From assembly GCA_018292915.2 (NCBI GenBank), contig JACVVK020000486.1, positions 268,501 to 332,500 on the forward strand: a DNA stretch of 64,000 nucleotides, read 5' to 3'. This DNA is from Batillaria attramentaria. Its lineage: Eukaryota > Mollusca > Gastropoda > Batillariidae. The notes below the pieces were generated by a model. The model did no database searches, was not told the origin of the DNA, and saw only the letters and a program-made list of their open reading frames with translations. Shown here piece after piece: positions 12,301-23,359 of the stretch (positions are counted from its first letter, which is position 1; the number at the start of each line of letters is the position of its first letter). The position numbers and the translations under genes are program-made.

Positions 12301-15300
12301 ACAGTACATACTGTACTTCGCCTTGTATGGGTGTGTGTAGTGTACAAATAAAAAATCTGGGCACGTACGCACAAGAAAATTCATTGCCAGAATTTTTACT
12401 CAGATGTTCAGATTGTTGGAATTGAACTCCAACCCTTCATTTCTGTGACTATTCAAACCCAAACATTCCTTGTTTGTTATATATGTTTGCTGTCATAGCA
12501 TTTCCTTTTTGATGAGACTTAATTGTATCAAGTAACGTAAAATTCCATCTGTTCTTTAGGGTCCGTATTGTTGAATCAGATTTTTCTGATCCAGTGGATC
12601 AGCTGCATGAGTTTAATAATTTTGCACATGAAGTTATACTGTTTGTATGTTAGTATATGTTCTGGTAGTGTACATAACTGCATTAAAAAAAACACATCTG
12701 TACATGTATTTGTAATTGTATAATTTCACTTGCATGCTTTCTACTTAGTTTTTTACATTTTCCCATTAACCTTTCATTTTCATTCAAGTATTGTAAGTGG
12801 ATGTTGTACATGATTCTGTGAACTGCACAACAGCTAACAGGTAAAGATCTATGTTGTATCAGTTAGGTTAATTTTCTTTCTGCAGCATGCAGATATGTGG
12901 AGCAGGTCAAACTTGGAGTACATATTGAGAGCAAAATCTGGTACAGCGATACATGTAATTTTCAGTAGTAGATGTTTTGAATGTGCTGTCAGCAGTATTG
13001 TGCACTTTGCCTTGTAGGGATGACAGCTAGAGCACACACAGGCGTGCATGAAAATCACTGGGTACCAGCTATGCTGGATAGCGTAGAGCAATGATTTAGT
13101 CTTGTAGTCCATGTCCTCAGGTCCTGTGTACATGTACATACAAGTATGGATGTGCAGGGCATTCTTCAGCAAATACACTGCAACATGTATTGTCCCACAG
13201 GGTACTTTGCTGGACGAGTGGAAGATGCTGCTGTAAAGTTTCAACCCTGGTATTGCTGAATTAATTTGCCTTAAAGATACATACCGTAGCTTGTTTAAGG
13301 TAACGATCTAAGCTTATTATATGGTGACAAGAATAATTATAGTCTCATTTAGATGTGCGCAAAATCTGAGCCCATTCCGGGCCGCCGTTTCTGAGTCAGA
13401 ATGCACGTCTGTCGACTACTATGGGAATTACCCTGGATGTGTTAGCCATATACGGTCATTGGTGTCACGTGACACCTAATTACCCTACAACTGTAAACAC
13501 GTACATGATGCGGGCTGGCATGGCATTCAGGTTCAGTCCCGTGTAGTCACAGGTCAGCGTCAGGCCAATGCAGTCAATCTGACCTACTTACGGCAGCGTG
13601 CGACTTTCTCGCCTAGCACACATGTGAACTGACGACATGGTGAAGTCCAATGTTGACGGGCACATCTACTGAAGGGAGGTCACCATTTTGTGATGAGCAG
13701 ACAAATCGTTGCTGTACTCGATGTGTGCTACATGTAAATTCGAGCAGGGAGTACAGTTCATAAGGGGTCGATGGCAACACTACAAGTTTACCGATCTCTA
13801 AGATAGCCTTTGGGAAGACCGCTGGACCAATAGTGGTGGCGTCTGTGCGAAACATTTTTTTTGACACAGTGGGAGTTGATCAATTAGCCCATAACATTCC
13901 ATTCTCATCACCACCAGGACATTACATCTTCAATCTGAAAAGATCAGTTAAATGAACACGTGCAAGAATACCCTAGGGTAGCAAGCATATTTATTTGAAA
14001 AGAAAAAGTGATGTGCTGCTGAACAACATTGCTGATGCATATACGGGTTAAACATGTGTTTCCCTTACAGAATCTCTTCTTGAAAATGAAGTGATATTGG
14101 TCAGATCTGGAATGTGTGAACCTGCACTGTTTACAAGTTGCTGTTTGTACAGCTGTGCAACGCCACAAGAACATCATCTTATGTGTACATGCGCTTAATG
14201 AGCAGATATGTACGTGCTGTTTCATTACTTAATTGTCTCTCTACTGTACAAATGCATGCTTTTAAGTTTTTGTTTTTTTTTTTTTGGGGGGGGGGGGTAA
14301 CTCTAGTTGTTATACATGATATTTTGTTTTTAAAAGATGGTGTTGGTTATGTTGATCCATCCTTCTGTCTTCTGCACAGTGATAATTCCCTCAACCTTTA
14401 CAAACATTTTGACACACAGGTAAAAGCAAAAGTGAATTCCACTTGGTTGCATACTTCCCGTAATGCCAAATTATTTCTGCTGCAGTGCGTAAGACAGAAT
14501 TCTGGATCTAACAGGCCATGTTGGCATATAGCACACTGTAAAAACAGTTTCTGCACAAAATTGAACAGTTTCATTTTGACAAGTTGAAGGTACCATAGAG
14601 GTCAATCGATGACAATTAAATATATATAGTCATCTGTGCGTCTTCACACGTTTAATCTTTCCATGACTGACTAGTGAGGTTTGTGTGTGTGTGTGTTTGG
14701 GGGGGAGGGGGGGCTGGGTGCAGAGCAGAATTGAGTGAAAGTTTTTTGGTTGTGGGGTGGAAGGTGCATGCTCGCTCGCTAAAAACAAAACAACAAAACC
14801 ACACACAGACAAATACCAAAACTTGAACATCTTGTGTTTTACCCTAGTTTGGCACAAATCTGCTCTCTCAAAGAAAAAAGAAAACTGAGAAAAACGAGAC
14901 CCAAAAAAAAAAAAAAAAAGCACACCGTGGCACACACACACTGACACACACACACACCAAAGACATCCTCTGCATTGTGTGGGTGATTTAAAGCGACCAG
15001 GCATGCTCTAGCTGCCATAATGTTATTGCTTTGGCTTTGTTCGGTGTAGTTCGGGCAACCCATGAGTGATCGGGGAAGAGGGGAAACTCACAGACGCGCC
15101 TTAAGTTCGCAGGCAGAGGAGATGGGCAGAGTGCAGTCCCTTTATAATATGGCGCCAAGGTTGTACGCAAAGAACCACGTGTGCTGGTTCTGAAACTTGC
15201 ATGTTAGTGAAGTCATACATATATATAATATACATGTACATCCCCGCCCACAGCAGTGCAATGCACGTCTGTCGGAAGACTGTGACCAGGGCTGACAGTT

Positions 15301-17117
15301 TTCTAAACAAGAGCTTGGGGACTACAGCAGAGGAAGTAGTGCAGTGGAAAACAGGGCGTGGCAGGCAGAACCAACCAAAACAGTGGGGGCACTTACCGGC
15401 ACTGACCCGGCGACCCCCAGGTCGTCAGGTGTGGGGCGAGAAGGTATTCTTGCCATTCGCCATCAGTTCTTGCCATTCGAAGTGAAGTGCTGCTTAACTT
15501 CGACAATATTATTTTCATAATGAAATAAAGTAGGATGGGTGCGTGGAAAAGTATCGTCACATATAAAGAAGCTACACAGGGATAGAAAAGTGGGTCATGG
15601 GGAGGTAGAACACAAAATGAGGTTAATGCGGTTTTGCATGTAAAGTCTGGGCGCGTGATATGCTATTTTCTTGTCGAGGGAGAAACGACGTTCAAGGATT
15701 AGCAATCATTCGAATGGTAAAGTATAGAGTGCTACTTTGAACTAAAATTGAGTTCTTATGGGTATGTCACCAAAGTGACCTGAAATTTCACCAGACCCCA
15801 TAACATGCTCCCCATGTAAACGATTCCTTAGTGATATATATACTTGGACAATAAGGGTTACCCATGTATGCACATCTGGGTCAAACTACAAAAGCGTGTG
15901 GCATCTTTGCTCAGTGGGGCAAGGTTGACTTGAACTGTAAGGCCAGCAGAAGTGTGTACAAATGTTCGAATATAGCACCCGAAGTGAGTGGTCTAGTTTC
16001 AGTTGGGGCTTATACTTAGTTACAGTTTTTGGAGTGTGGCATTATTTTTATATATTCTGTAGTATTTTTAGGTTTTGTGTGGCAGCTGTGTGAATTTGGT
16101 AGTTTTTACTTTTTTTAATGTCAGTTCTTTTCAGATAGCCTGTGATGTACGTCACAAGCTACTACAGGACGCCATGTTTGCATGTCCTCAAGCGGCTGAG
16201 CTGAGCAGGGCAGACTGCAAATGCTTCTTGCTTGCATTTTCAGTGCAGTTCAAAAAGAAACTGTATGTTGCTTGACAATTTTTCATATTTGATACTTCAT
16301 TAGATTAGGTTATGTTCAGCTTATAAATTTACTGTTTTGGCCAAGGCCTACACAGATTTTTCCACTCGGAGATTTGAAACAGTCGAGACTGCTTGTTTTG
16401 TGAGAGAAATTTATCTTTTCCCCTGTCTGCTGTTTGATTCTAGTGAGCTATTTACTTCCATGTGCAGCACAGATTTTGAGTGCCTTAATCTTTTATAGAA
16501 TTAGGATAGGCCAGCAGCTTCAGTACAACCAGAAAAATCTCAAATGTACTTGAATGCATGTGTAGCCATTTGATTACAGCGACGTACGTTCTATGAGTTA
16601 ATGTACTAGTAGTCTTCTCCAGCCTTTGTAACATTTTTCTTCTTTGAACAAAGACACAAGCAAGAGTGACTAAAACATTTTTTCTTTAGTGAATCACCAC
16701 AAGTCTTAGTGTTGCTAATTAATATGTGTGGTAATATTGTTGCTAGCAGTTTAAATTATGCATACTTCATTCTGGGCAGAGGCAGTTATAGCTAGGCTTA
16801 TATTTAAACAGCTGTGCGCAAGAATAGCAGTTTCTGTAACTGAGAGCTCTCTAAATTGTAACCACGTGTTCATCTATATATATATATATAACTCCAGTAA
16901 TATGGTTTATACATGTATGTTTATAATTATATTTATTTGATTTTTTGTGTGTGTTGACACAGCCATTTGCATCGTGTCACAACTACATTTCTAGCTGATT
17001 TCTGAGGGATAACTGTGCGCGCAGACAGCAAAACACTTGGTGAGTACTTGTTTGTCAAAATGTACAACGTTGGACCCTTTCTGGTTTGTCAGATTAAACT
17101 GCTCATGAGCACTTTAC
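9349..17117. other. Long intergenic stretch, no gene supported
   Basis: AT-rich DNA with many short shadow ORFs, none with splice or domain support. It holds CA/C-rich tracts (about 10360-10440), two T-run/G-run junctions (about 10553-10588 and 14270-14297), a TG/G tract near 14690-14715 and an old ~740-bp-offset duplication (10640-11050 versus 11385-11790). An open minus-strand frame at 13613-13867 could be an exon, but I recognise no family. Confidence 0.4.
10640..11790. repeat. Old, diverged tandem duplication (~740 bp offset)
   Basis: Two blocks share ordered words: GATCTxATxGTCTGTxTxxACAC, GCCAGTT...ATTTTATCCAGTxxT, and CAGTTTGAGTTAGGGAAT followed by GTTAGGTGG...GTTTGGAAG and a TTTTACAGAACAA end. 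They start near 10650 and 11390. Divergence is high by eye. No coding frame is conserved. Confidence 0.55.
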
Positions 17118-17520
17118 CAGTGATCGCACTGGGCATTTTCCAAACCGGTACGACGTCACAGTAAACAAACCTACTCGCACGCACCCTGGTAGGCCAGTCA
17201 CGGAAACCAGTAACTAATTTTGCCACCGAAAATCTGCCGACGAATGCAGTGATAAGTTAATTGCTAACTGTAACTGTTACAGTGTCAATTAATTAAATGA
17301 CAGGCGTCATCCACTCACTACTACATCTCGGCACGGCGCTCTCTCTCTCTCTCTCTCTCTCTGACTCAGAGAGGTTTTTTTCTCTCTTTTCCTTTACTTT
17401 TGAAAACAGTCAAACAAAACAAAAGCCGGTAGGTTCTACCGGCTACTGATTTTCCAACCAGTATTTTCCTTTTCAAACCAGTATTTTACCTGTAATTACC
17501 AGTTAAATCCATCCATGCAG
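17118..17520. mobile_element. CCGGT-rich MITE, copy 2, reverse orientation
   Basis: Begins CAGTGATCGCACTGGGC and ends with GGTAATTACC-type words and ATCCATGCAG, the reverse complement order of the element at 4796-5205. Flanks TTTAC/CTTAC are a near-perfect 5-bp duplication. The interior has a (CT)n tract at 17339-17362. Confidence 0.55.
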
Positions 17521-18146
17521 CTTACCTATAGCCACTAGTGTGTAGTTTCCTGTCACAAGTGCTGGCCCAGATTTGAACATTGATAAAGGGCACGCCAGTG
17601 AAAGAAGGCCCAGTGATGCACACCCTCATCTACTGGTCACTAGTTGCAGGACTGAGAGAGGCCCTACACGACCTGTGGTTTAGTCATTCAGACTTGATAA
17701 CTTAAGATCGGTTTTCGATATGTGACCAGTGTTTTATTTTGCTGGTGCCCCACTCACCCTCGCCACAGGAATGACATGCGTCATTTTGAAGAATTACGGG
17801 GGAATGGTGCGGGTGCACCAGCCAAATGAAGCACTGGTCATGTATCGTACAATATGTGCAGGTCATTCAGTGACAGTATACTTTGCATACATGTGTATGA
17901 AGTCTTGTGTGAGATATGCCACCTCATCAGATACGGTTATTGTGGGGATTAGACTGTGATGGCTGTTGCAATGGCGAGCATGTATGGCATGAAAATGCAG
18001 AGGTGCAGTGACAGTAAGCTTGAAATACCTTAACAGTATTGGGCTGGCCATTTGCATTTCATGGGTGTCTGTCTGCCATTTTGAGAACCTTTGTGGATGA
18101 TGTCATATATATCATATTGTATGTCGTATACATGTCTATATCGGAA

Positions 18147-18248
18147 GTAAAGCTGAGAGCGATGCCTAGATCTAGGAGATGTGTGCTTTGTATGCCATTG
18201 GACACATAGCACACATCTCCTAGATTTAGGCAGCGCTCTCAGCTTTAC
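18147..18248. other. Near-perfect 41-bp hairpin with 20-nt loop
   Basis: Left arm 18147-18187 and right arm 18208-18248 are reverse complements with two mismatches by eye; the arms begin GTAAAGCTGAGAGCG. Could be a small RNA precursor, a recent inverted duplication, or a short palindromic transposon. Confidence 0.75.
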
Positions 18249-18460
18249 TTACTCCCCCTACTTTCAAATTGACCTGACTGGGCACATGTTTTCGGCTTTA
18301 GCGACGCGTTTGGTCCTATGTATATATAGATATATATACATATACATCAATATGTAATAACGCTATGTATATATCTTTATTAGTAGTTACTGTAAAAAAA
18401 AAGTTGCCAGTATTAAGATTTATGAAAGCTAGTCTCCTTGGGTTTTTTTGTTTTTTTTAG

Positions 18461-18601
18461 GGAACATTGATCCTGCCTGTGTGGGTGCTTCACTGCTCTC
18501 ACAGTACTAAGTACTGGTGTGCCTATCAGTGACTTACAGAGAGAAGACCGGCAGCAGCTGCTTGTTGCTTCACAAACAACACTCTAACATGAATCAGCAA
18601 G
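18461..18601 (+). other. Possible 5' exon ending in a start codon
   Basis: A T-rich tract plus TAG precedes 18461. The block ends ATGAATCAGCAAG/GTGTGTAG, which reads as a start codon followed four codons later by an acceptable donor (phase 1). It could be the first exon of a transcript reaching gene 2, but gene 2 lacks a visible acceptor at its 5' edge. Low confidence. Confidence 0.25.
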
Positions 18602-19038
18602 GTGTGTAGAAAATAACTGTTAGAATTCTAAGTTCTGCAAAATGTATGTGTTGATTACTCAAATTACTATCAACTCTTGCATTTTTGGATGAAATGTCCA
18701 GAAAATGAAACATGAGAAGACAACTTATGACTTACATTTTTTTCCTCAGTTGCCAGTCATTTTTTGTTGTTGTTGTTGGTCAAACTGTAATTTGATATGG
18801 GCCCTTGCTGGCCATTTGCCGCATATTGAATCATGTGCAGCTCGCAACTCTTTCTAACTGCTTGTGCTTGTTAATTAAGTCACAACAGTTAAGACCTGAA
18901 TCAACAATCCTGTGTGTACTCAAGATTGTGTCAACACTGCTGGTTTGCATGTTTAGTTTCATTTCAGTTTATCATAGGTTTGTTTAAATTCGTTGCTTGT
19001 TACACCTATGTACTTTTAAAAAATGATATCTGCTGCTG

Positions 19039-20343
19039 ATGTCTGCTGCGTACACCCCGCCTATCTACACCGCCACGTCCCTACTGATCTCTGCCGCTGA
19101 TGCCCCACTCATGCCTGCTGCCAACACCCCAACCACCTCTATCGCTGATACCTCAGCAAACTCTACCACCAACACCCCATGCACATCTACTGTCAACACC
19201 CCACCCATCTCTACCGCCTACTCCCCACCTGTCTCTACTGCCAACACCCCGCAGATGTCTGCCAGCAACAACACCCCACCTTTGACTGCTACCAACTTCA
19301 AAGCAAATCCCCAACACATAATTTTAATGCTTCTCCTGTTTGGAAACATGATGGGAGGTGCCAGCGGGAAAAAGTTCTTCCTTGATGAAACCTGCATGGA
19401 TTTCCTAGAAGAAAACTATCACACCGTTTCTAGTAATGAATGTCCAAATATTCATGGGTTGCTGTCAGAATCTAAGGTCACCACAATCCATGACAAATGT
19501 TGTCCACGAGGGGAAAAACTACATTGTCAAATGGATGAAAGTAACACCTTGATGGCTGCTGGGTGCTTACCAGAACGCTCAGTACCACCAGGACACATCC
19601 TCATTTTGAACACTTCTGGCGTTTCCCTCCAGTACGAGGTTCATCTTTGTGAGGACAAAGATTTTGAAGAAAACTACCGCAATTCGACCACATTTGTTTA
19701 CCCGTACTGTTCTCGGAGCAAGTCCACATGTGCCGGAGAAGGGGAAGAGGTACAGAGCTTTGGAGGAACAGTGGAAGACAACAAGTGTCGCTGCAAGATG
19801 GGTTTCAAACCGTTAGAACAAGATTGTAACACATTTACTGATGATGACCACTGTTCCTGTGTGCCTATGCTCTGTGAGCCCGGTACAGCACAGAGGGCTC
19901 TACCTCCCCCAGCAAACTGCACTGGCCAGTTGTGCGAGAACCTTGAACTTGAATACACTTGTGTGTCGAATAACTTCACCAGTGATGCTTCATCACCTTC
20001 CCCCACACTTAGCAAAAGCACACCAGGTCTTGAGCCATCCACCGTTTCAAACGAAAATGGGACCGAAATTAACAATGGGACAGAGGACACAACTCCCTAT
20101 GTTTCAATTTTTGTACCGCTTGGTATCGTGGCAGTTGTTGTTGTTGTTGTTGTTGTTCTGCTTATAAAATTCCCAGGCATCAGGGTGATTCTGCAGCTGC
20201 TCTTGACAGGCTTAGTTGCTGTTTTGAGTCAAGCAGTACTGACCATACGCAGCAGGTGTACTGGCAAACAGCTAGATGGGGCCAAGGGAGGTACAGTGGT
20301 TTACAGCCCTGCCAATCAGGATGACAATGTAGATGTAGTGTAG
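19039..20343 (+). CDS. Cysteine-rich TNFR-like membrane protein, gene 2 (5'-truncated copy)
   Basis: An intact 434-codon frame, closely related to the C-terminal half of gene 3. From the N terminus: about 75 Ser/Thr/Pro/Ala residues with only one 24-aa repeat unit left, a hydrophobic segment (HIILMLLLFG, ~residues 93-102) ending GGASG, a Cys-rich region (CC pair, YPYC, KCRCKMGFKP, HCSC, then CENLELEYTC), N-glycosylation sequons, and a membrane span with a Val run (residues ~354-378) encoded by a GTT repeat, followed by a ~55-aa tail. The chosen start is the ATG of a repeat unit; an in-frame TGA lies 15 bases upstream and there is no acceptor, so the N-terminal part present in gene 3 is missing. 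It may be expressed from a cryptic start or be a recent, still-open pseudogene. Confidence 0.6.
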   Translation: MSAAYTPPIYTATSLLISAADAPLMPAANTPTTSIADTSANSTTNTPCTSTVNTPPISTAYSPPVSTANTPQMSASNNTPPLTATNFKANPQHIILMLLLFGNMMGGASGKKFFLDETCMDFLEENYHTVSSNECPNIHGLLSESKVTTIHDKCCPRGEKLHCQMDESNTLMAAGCLPERSVPPGHILILNTSGVSLQYEVHLCEDKDFEENYRNSTTFVYPYCSRSKSTCAGEGEEVQSFGGTVEDNKCRCKMGFKPLEQDCNTFTDDDHCSCVPMLCEPGTAQRALPPPANCTGQLCENLELEYTCVSNNFTSDASSPSPTLSKSTPGLEPSTVSNENGTEINNGTEDTTPYVSIFVPLGIVAVVVVVVVVLLIKFPGIRVILQLLLTGLVAVLSQAVLTIRSRCTGKQLDGAKGGTVVYSPANQDDNVDVV

Positions 20344-21774
20344 ACAAACGAAAGGAGCTTGCTAGTATAGGGTGTGCTTGACCTTGAGCCACATTCATTT
20401 TGGGGGTTGTTTGAGTTATTTATTTTATTGTTTCTTCTTTTCTTGGGGGGGGGGGGGGGGGGGGGTGTTGGTTTTTATGTTGTTTCCATAGTAATGGAAA
20501 CAACATAATAGGACGGGCTAAAATTTCCACGTTCATAGGCAAGCATCTGTGGTACAAACGCACGTCACTGCCGATCTCCCGCAGAGACGATTTTGCAAGT
20601 GTAACTCTGACAATGACGTAAGAAAACTTGCGTCATCGATGCTGACGCGTATGGTGTTCCGAACGCACTTCTCCTCCTCAGTGAGTGCCGTCTGTGCGGA
20701 TGTGTGTGCGTGTGTGCGTGCGTGTGTGCGTGTGTGCGTGTGTGAATTGTGTCCAGGCCCGTTTCTTCGAAAATACTCAACCGAATGGCTTCAAATTTGG
20801 GGTATCCAAATATATCAAAATGTTACATTAGACGATTCAAGCGTGTGATGATTGCTTAAGTGATTTGGGAGTTATCGCCCTTTTGAGACAAGTTGGTTGT
20901 CTTTCGTGTACAGGCGTAATATTTATTTAAATCACTCAATTTTTTGGCAGTAGATAGCTTGAATACGGACTCTGAACAGAATCACTACTAGAAAATGGTC
21001 GCTCTTATAGTTTTCATGTAAACCGAGCCTGAGTTGACATTGCATGTGAACCCAGTTCAGATGCCTATTTCTCCGAAAATACTGAACCGATCGATTTCAA
21101 ATTTGGGATTTCTAAATGAATCAAGATTGTTGAATAGAAGGCCCGATCCAGGTACGATTGCACACATGATTTGCGAGTTATCGCCCTTTTCAGAAAAAGT
21201 GGCTTTCTGGCGTTTAAAGGCGTAATATTTACCTAAACCACTCCATTTTTTGGACATAGATAGCATGAATACGGACTCTCAACGAAGTGAATTTTGGATG
21301 TTGTCGCTTTTATACTTTTGGCGTAAGCCGTACCTGATGAAAGTGCTGGTGAACACACTTTAGATCTCAAAATCGCTCCTACTATACATAGATAATGAGC
21401 CTGGGGTGCCATAAAAAATATACAAAAAAATTAGAAAAATTCACTGCAGCCGTTGTCGTCAGTTGACTCGAAAATTTGTAAGAGAAGCACATTTCCTTTA
21501 CACAAGCCACACGCCTCACAAACATCGCAGAAAAGGCACACGCGCACTGACGCAAAACTGTATCAGCGTCAGTTTGCCGACGTCATGTTTGATTGACGTG
21601 GGGGTGTGTCGTCACTTTTCGGAAGTTCTCTATTTGTAGACGGGGAAAGCGGGAGTTTCATTGATGTAGTGAGCTTTGTTTTTTCCACTGACTCTCACTC
21701 AATAGCATAGTAGAGTGAGAGAACACCACATAGGTCTCAATGGAGCACATGCACAAACGCGGCTCGCGCAAGTC

Positions 21775-21850
21775 TGCGTGCGTGCGTGCGTGCGTGCGTG
21801 CGCGCGCGCGCGCGCGTATGTCTGTGTGTGTCTGTGTGCGCGCGCGCGCA
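21775..21850. repeat. (GCGT)n/(GC)n microsatellite
   Basis: Compound alternating purine-pyrimidine tract with strong Z-DNA potential. Confidence 0.85.
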
Positions 21851-22124
21851 GCAGACATAACACATAGTGAAAAAACGTTCGCCGCGCAGACTTGTCTGTT
21901 AAACACATTGAGCCGGTATAAATTCGATCTTTACACTGCGCAGCAGCAACACTTCAATTTTCATGGGGCTGCTTTCATTGCAAGAATTGTATCCGAGTCA
22001 AAGTTATTACGTCAAATGTATTATGCGTCATCCCAATGAGGAAAACGTCATAGATTTCAAAGAAAACAACTTGACGTCTTCCAAAACCAAGATTGGTCTG
22101 ACAAGCCCGGTCAGTTGTTTCCAT

Positions 22125-22150
22125 TCAGAGAGAGAGAGAGAGAGAGAGTG

Positions 22151-22224
<74 letters not shown>
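22125..22224. repeat. (GA)n(TG)n compound microsatellite
   Basis: GA repeat changing to a TG repeat of about 75 bases. Confidence 0.9.
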
Positions 22225-22226
<2 letters not shown>

Positions 22227-22469
22227 TCCCGAATACATGGCATTACAAAAGAACGACCGTGACGACAGCAGGTGATTAAATGGAAACAACATATTGGGCT
22301 GGTCAGTGGCCATCTTGTTTTTTTTGTTGGAGGCGGGAGGGGGCTGTTAAGAAATGTAATGGGTACATGTGTTGTAGTAGCACAATTAGGAATTAACAGT
22401 GTCTATTGAAATTTGAAATCTCAGAATTGGCAAAAACATTTTTCTGATACACTGCTCAAAAAAAAAAAA

Positions 22470-22810
22470 AAAAGTTGGTGTGGCAGTCAGTGACGATGTT
22501 TGGGGATTGGTTGTGTCTAAGTCAGTCATATTTAGTCCACAACAGCGTTTCCTGGCGACCGAACGTGTCAAGGGGCACCCGTGCCACATCGGCCAAAAAC
22601 AATTACAGCCAGGGAGGACATTTTCATTTGCCGCCAAGCTCATAGAACAGTAACCATTGAAAACCACACCAGCAGGCAGCTTAGGTGGTCACAATCGCCA
22701 CCATGGCCAGTCAAGACTTTCGGAAGCCTTTACACGACGTCCATCACAAGTTTCGTCGCTCTGAAGACTGGCGCGGCCGCACAACTCACCTGGTCTGCTT
22801 AGAACTTAAG
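22470..22810 (+). pseudogene. Tc1/mariner-like transposase fragment
   Basis: One frame holds the TAREDIFICRQAHR and SRQLRWSQS words, resembling the REDR...R.L.R.....T..QL helix-turn-helix region of Tc1-like transposases. The catalytic DDE part is absent, and frames are broken on either side. The same fragment with a few substitutions is at 38660-39005, so it was present before the segmental duplication. Confidence 0.4.
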
Positions 22811-23188
22811 TACATGCTTCCAACACTCAATTACTTCTTCTTTTTTTTTTCTTTTTTTTTTTTTGCTGCCCCCAACTCTTTGCCAGCTTTAGTGGTGTTC
22901 CTCCCAGGTCATGGGTGGAACCCACGGAGGACTCGGAAGCTGGTACAATTTTTTTATTTTTTATTATGCATGATGATGGAGATGAGGATGATAGTAAGAT
23001 GATGCTATGGAGGTCCATGTGGTTTGGGACTGCGGGACAGGGCCGCATTCCACGCTTCCTGTCATAAATATCCCGGCATTAACCAGGCCCCGGAACTACG
23101 GCACCTGCGGTGCCGGCCGTGTAATCATCCACATCATAAGACGTGTCATACTAAGGGAAGCACCCCCAAAGTCACACCCGTAAAGTTG

Positions 23189-23355
23189 GTGAAACTTGGC
23201 TGTGTGGCAACAGCCTCCCCATCGGGCCCATAGCACACCCGCTCTGGGTAGGAGCCGACCTAGGTAGGAAAAATCCCGCTTGCCTCGGCTGGGACTTGAA
23301 CCCGGTTCTCCCGGTCCATGATCCGAAGTGCTAACCACTACACTACGGGGGCCGG
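23189..23355 (-). mobile_element. tRNA-derived SINE (family B)
   Basis: On the minus strand: a GGCCCCCGTAGTGTAGTGG head with box-A-like TAGTGGTTAGC, box-B-like GGGTTCAAGTCCC, then a unique body (AGGTCGGCTCCTACCCAGAG). A second copy is at 44000-44161, and its head is embedded in the array at 44166-44901. Present only in copy A of the segmental duplication. Confidence 0.7.
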
Positions 23356-23359
23356 TCAG

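Larger units (their letters stand above)
20467..22324. mobile_element. 1.8-kb insertion with TATGTTGTTTCCA ends
   Basis: Absent from the sister duplication copy, where the G-run joins directly to GTTGGAGGCGGG. The left end holds TATGTTGTTTCCA followed at once by its inverse (hairpin 20476-20507), and the inverse recurs near the right end (22281-22293). Inside are two diverged ~306-bp tandem units (starting about 20769 and 21075), GC/GT repeats (21775-21850) and a GA/TG tract (22125-22224). No transposase frame is seen, so it is non-autonomous. Confidence 0.6.

Noticed and set aside
12849..13244. 131-codon minus-strand frame
   Set aside because: No family recognised, and composition is like the surrounding AT-rich intergenic DNA.
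23300..23355. tRNA-like sequence
   Set aside because: It is the head of SINE family B with a non-tRNA body; no complete cloverleaf was traced, and the same applies to heads at 44.1-44.9, 52.4, 55.1, 57.9 and 63.2 kb.
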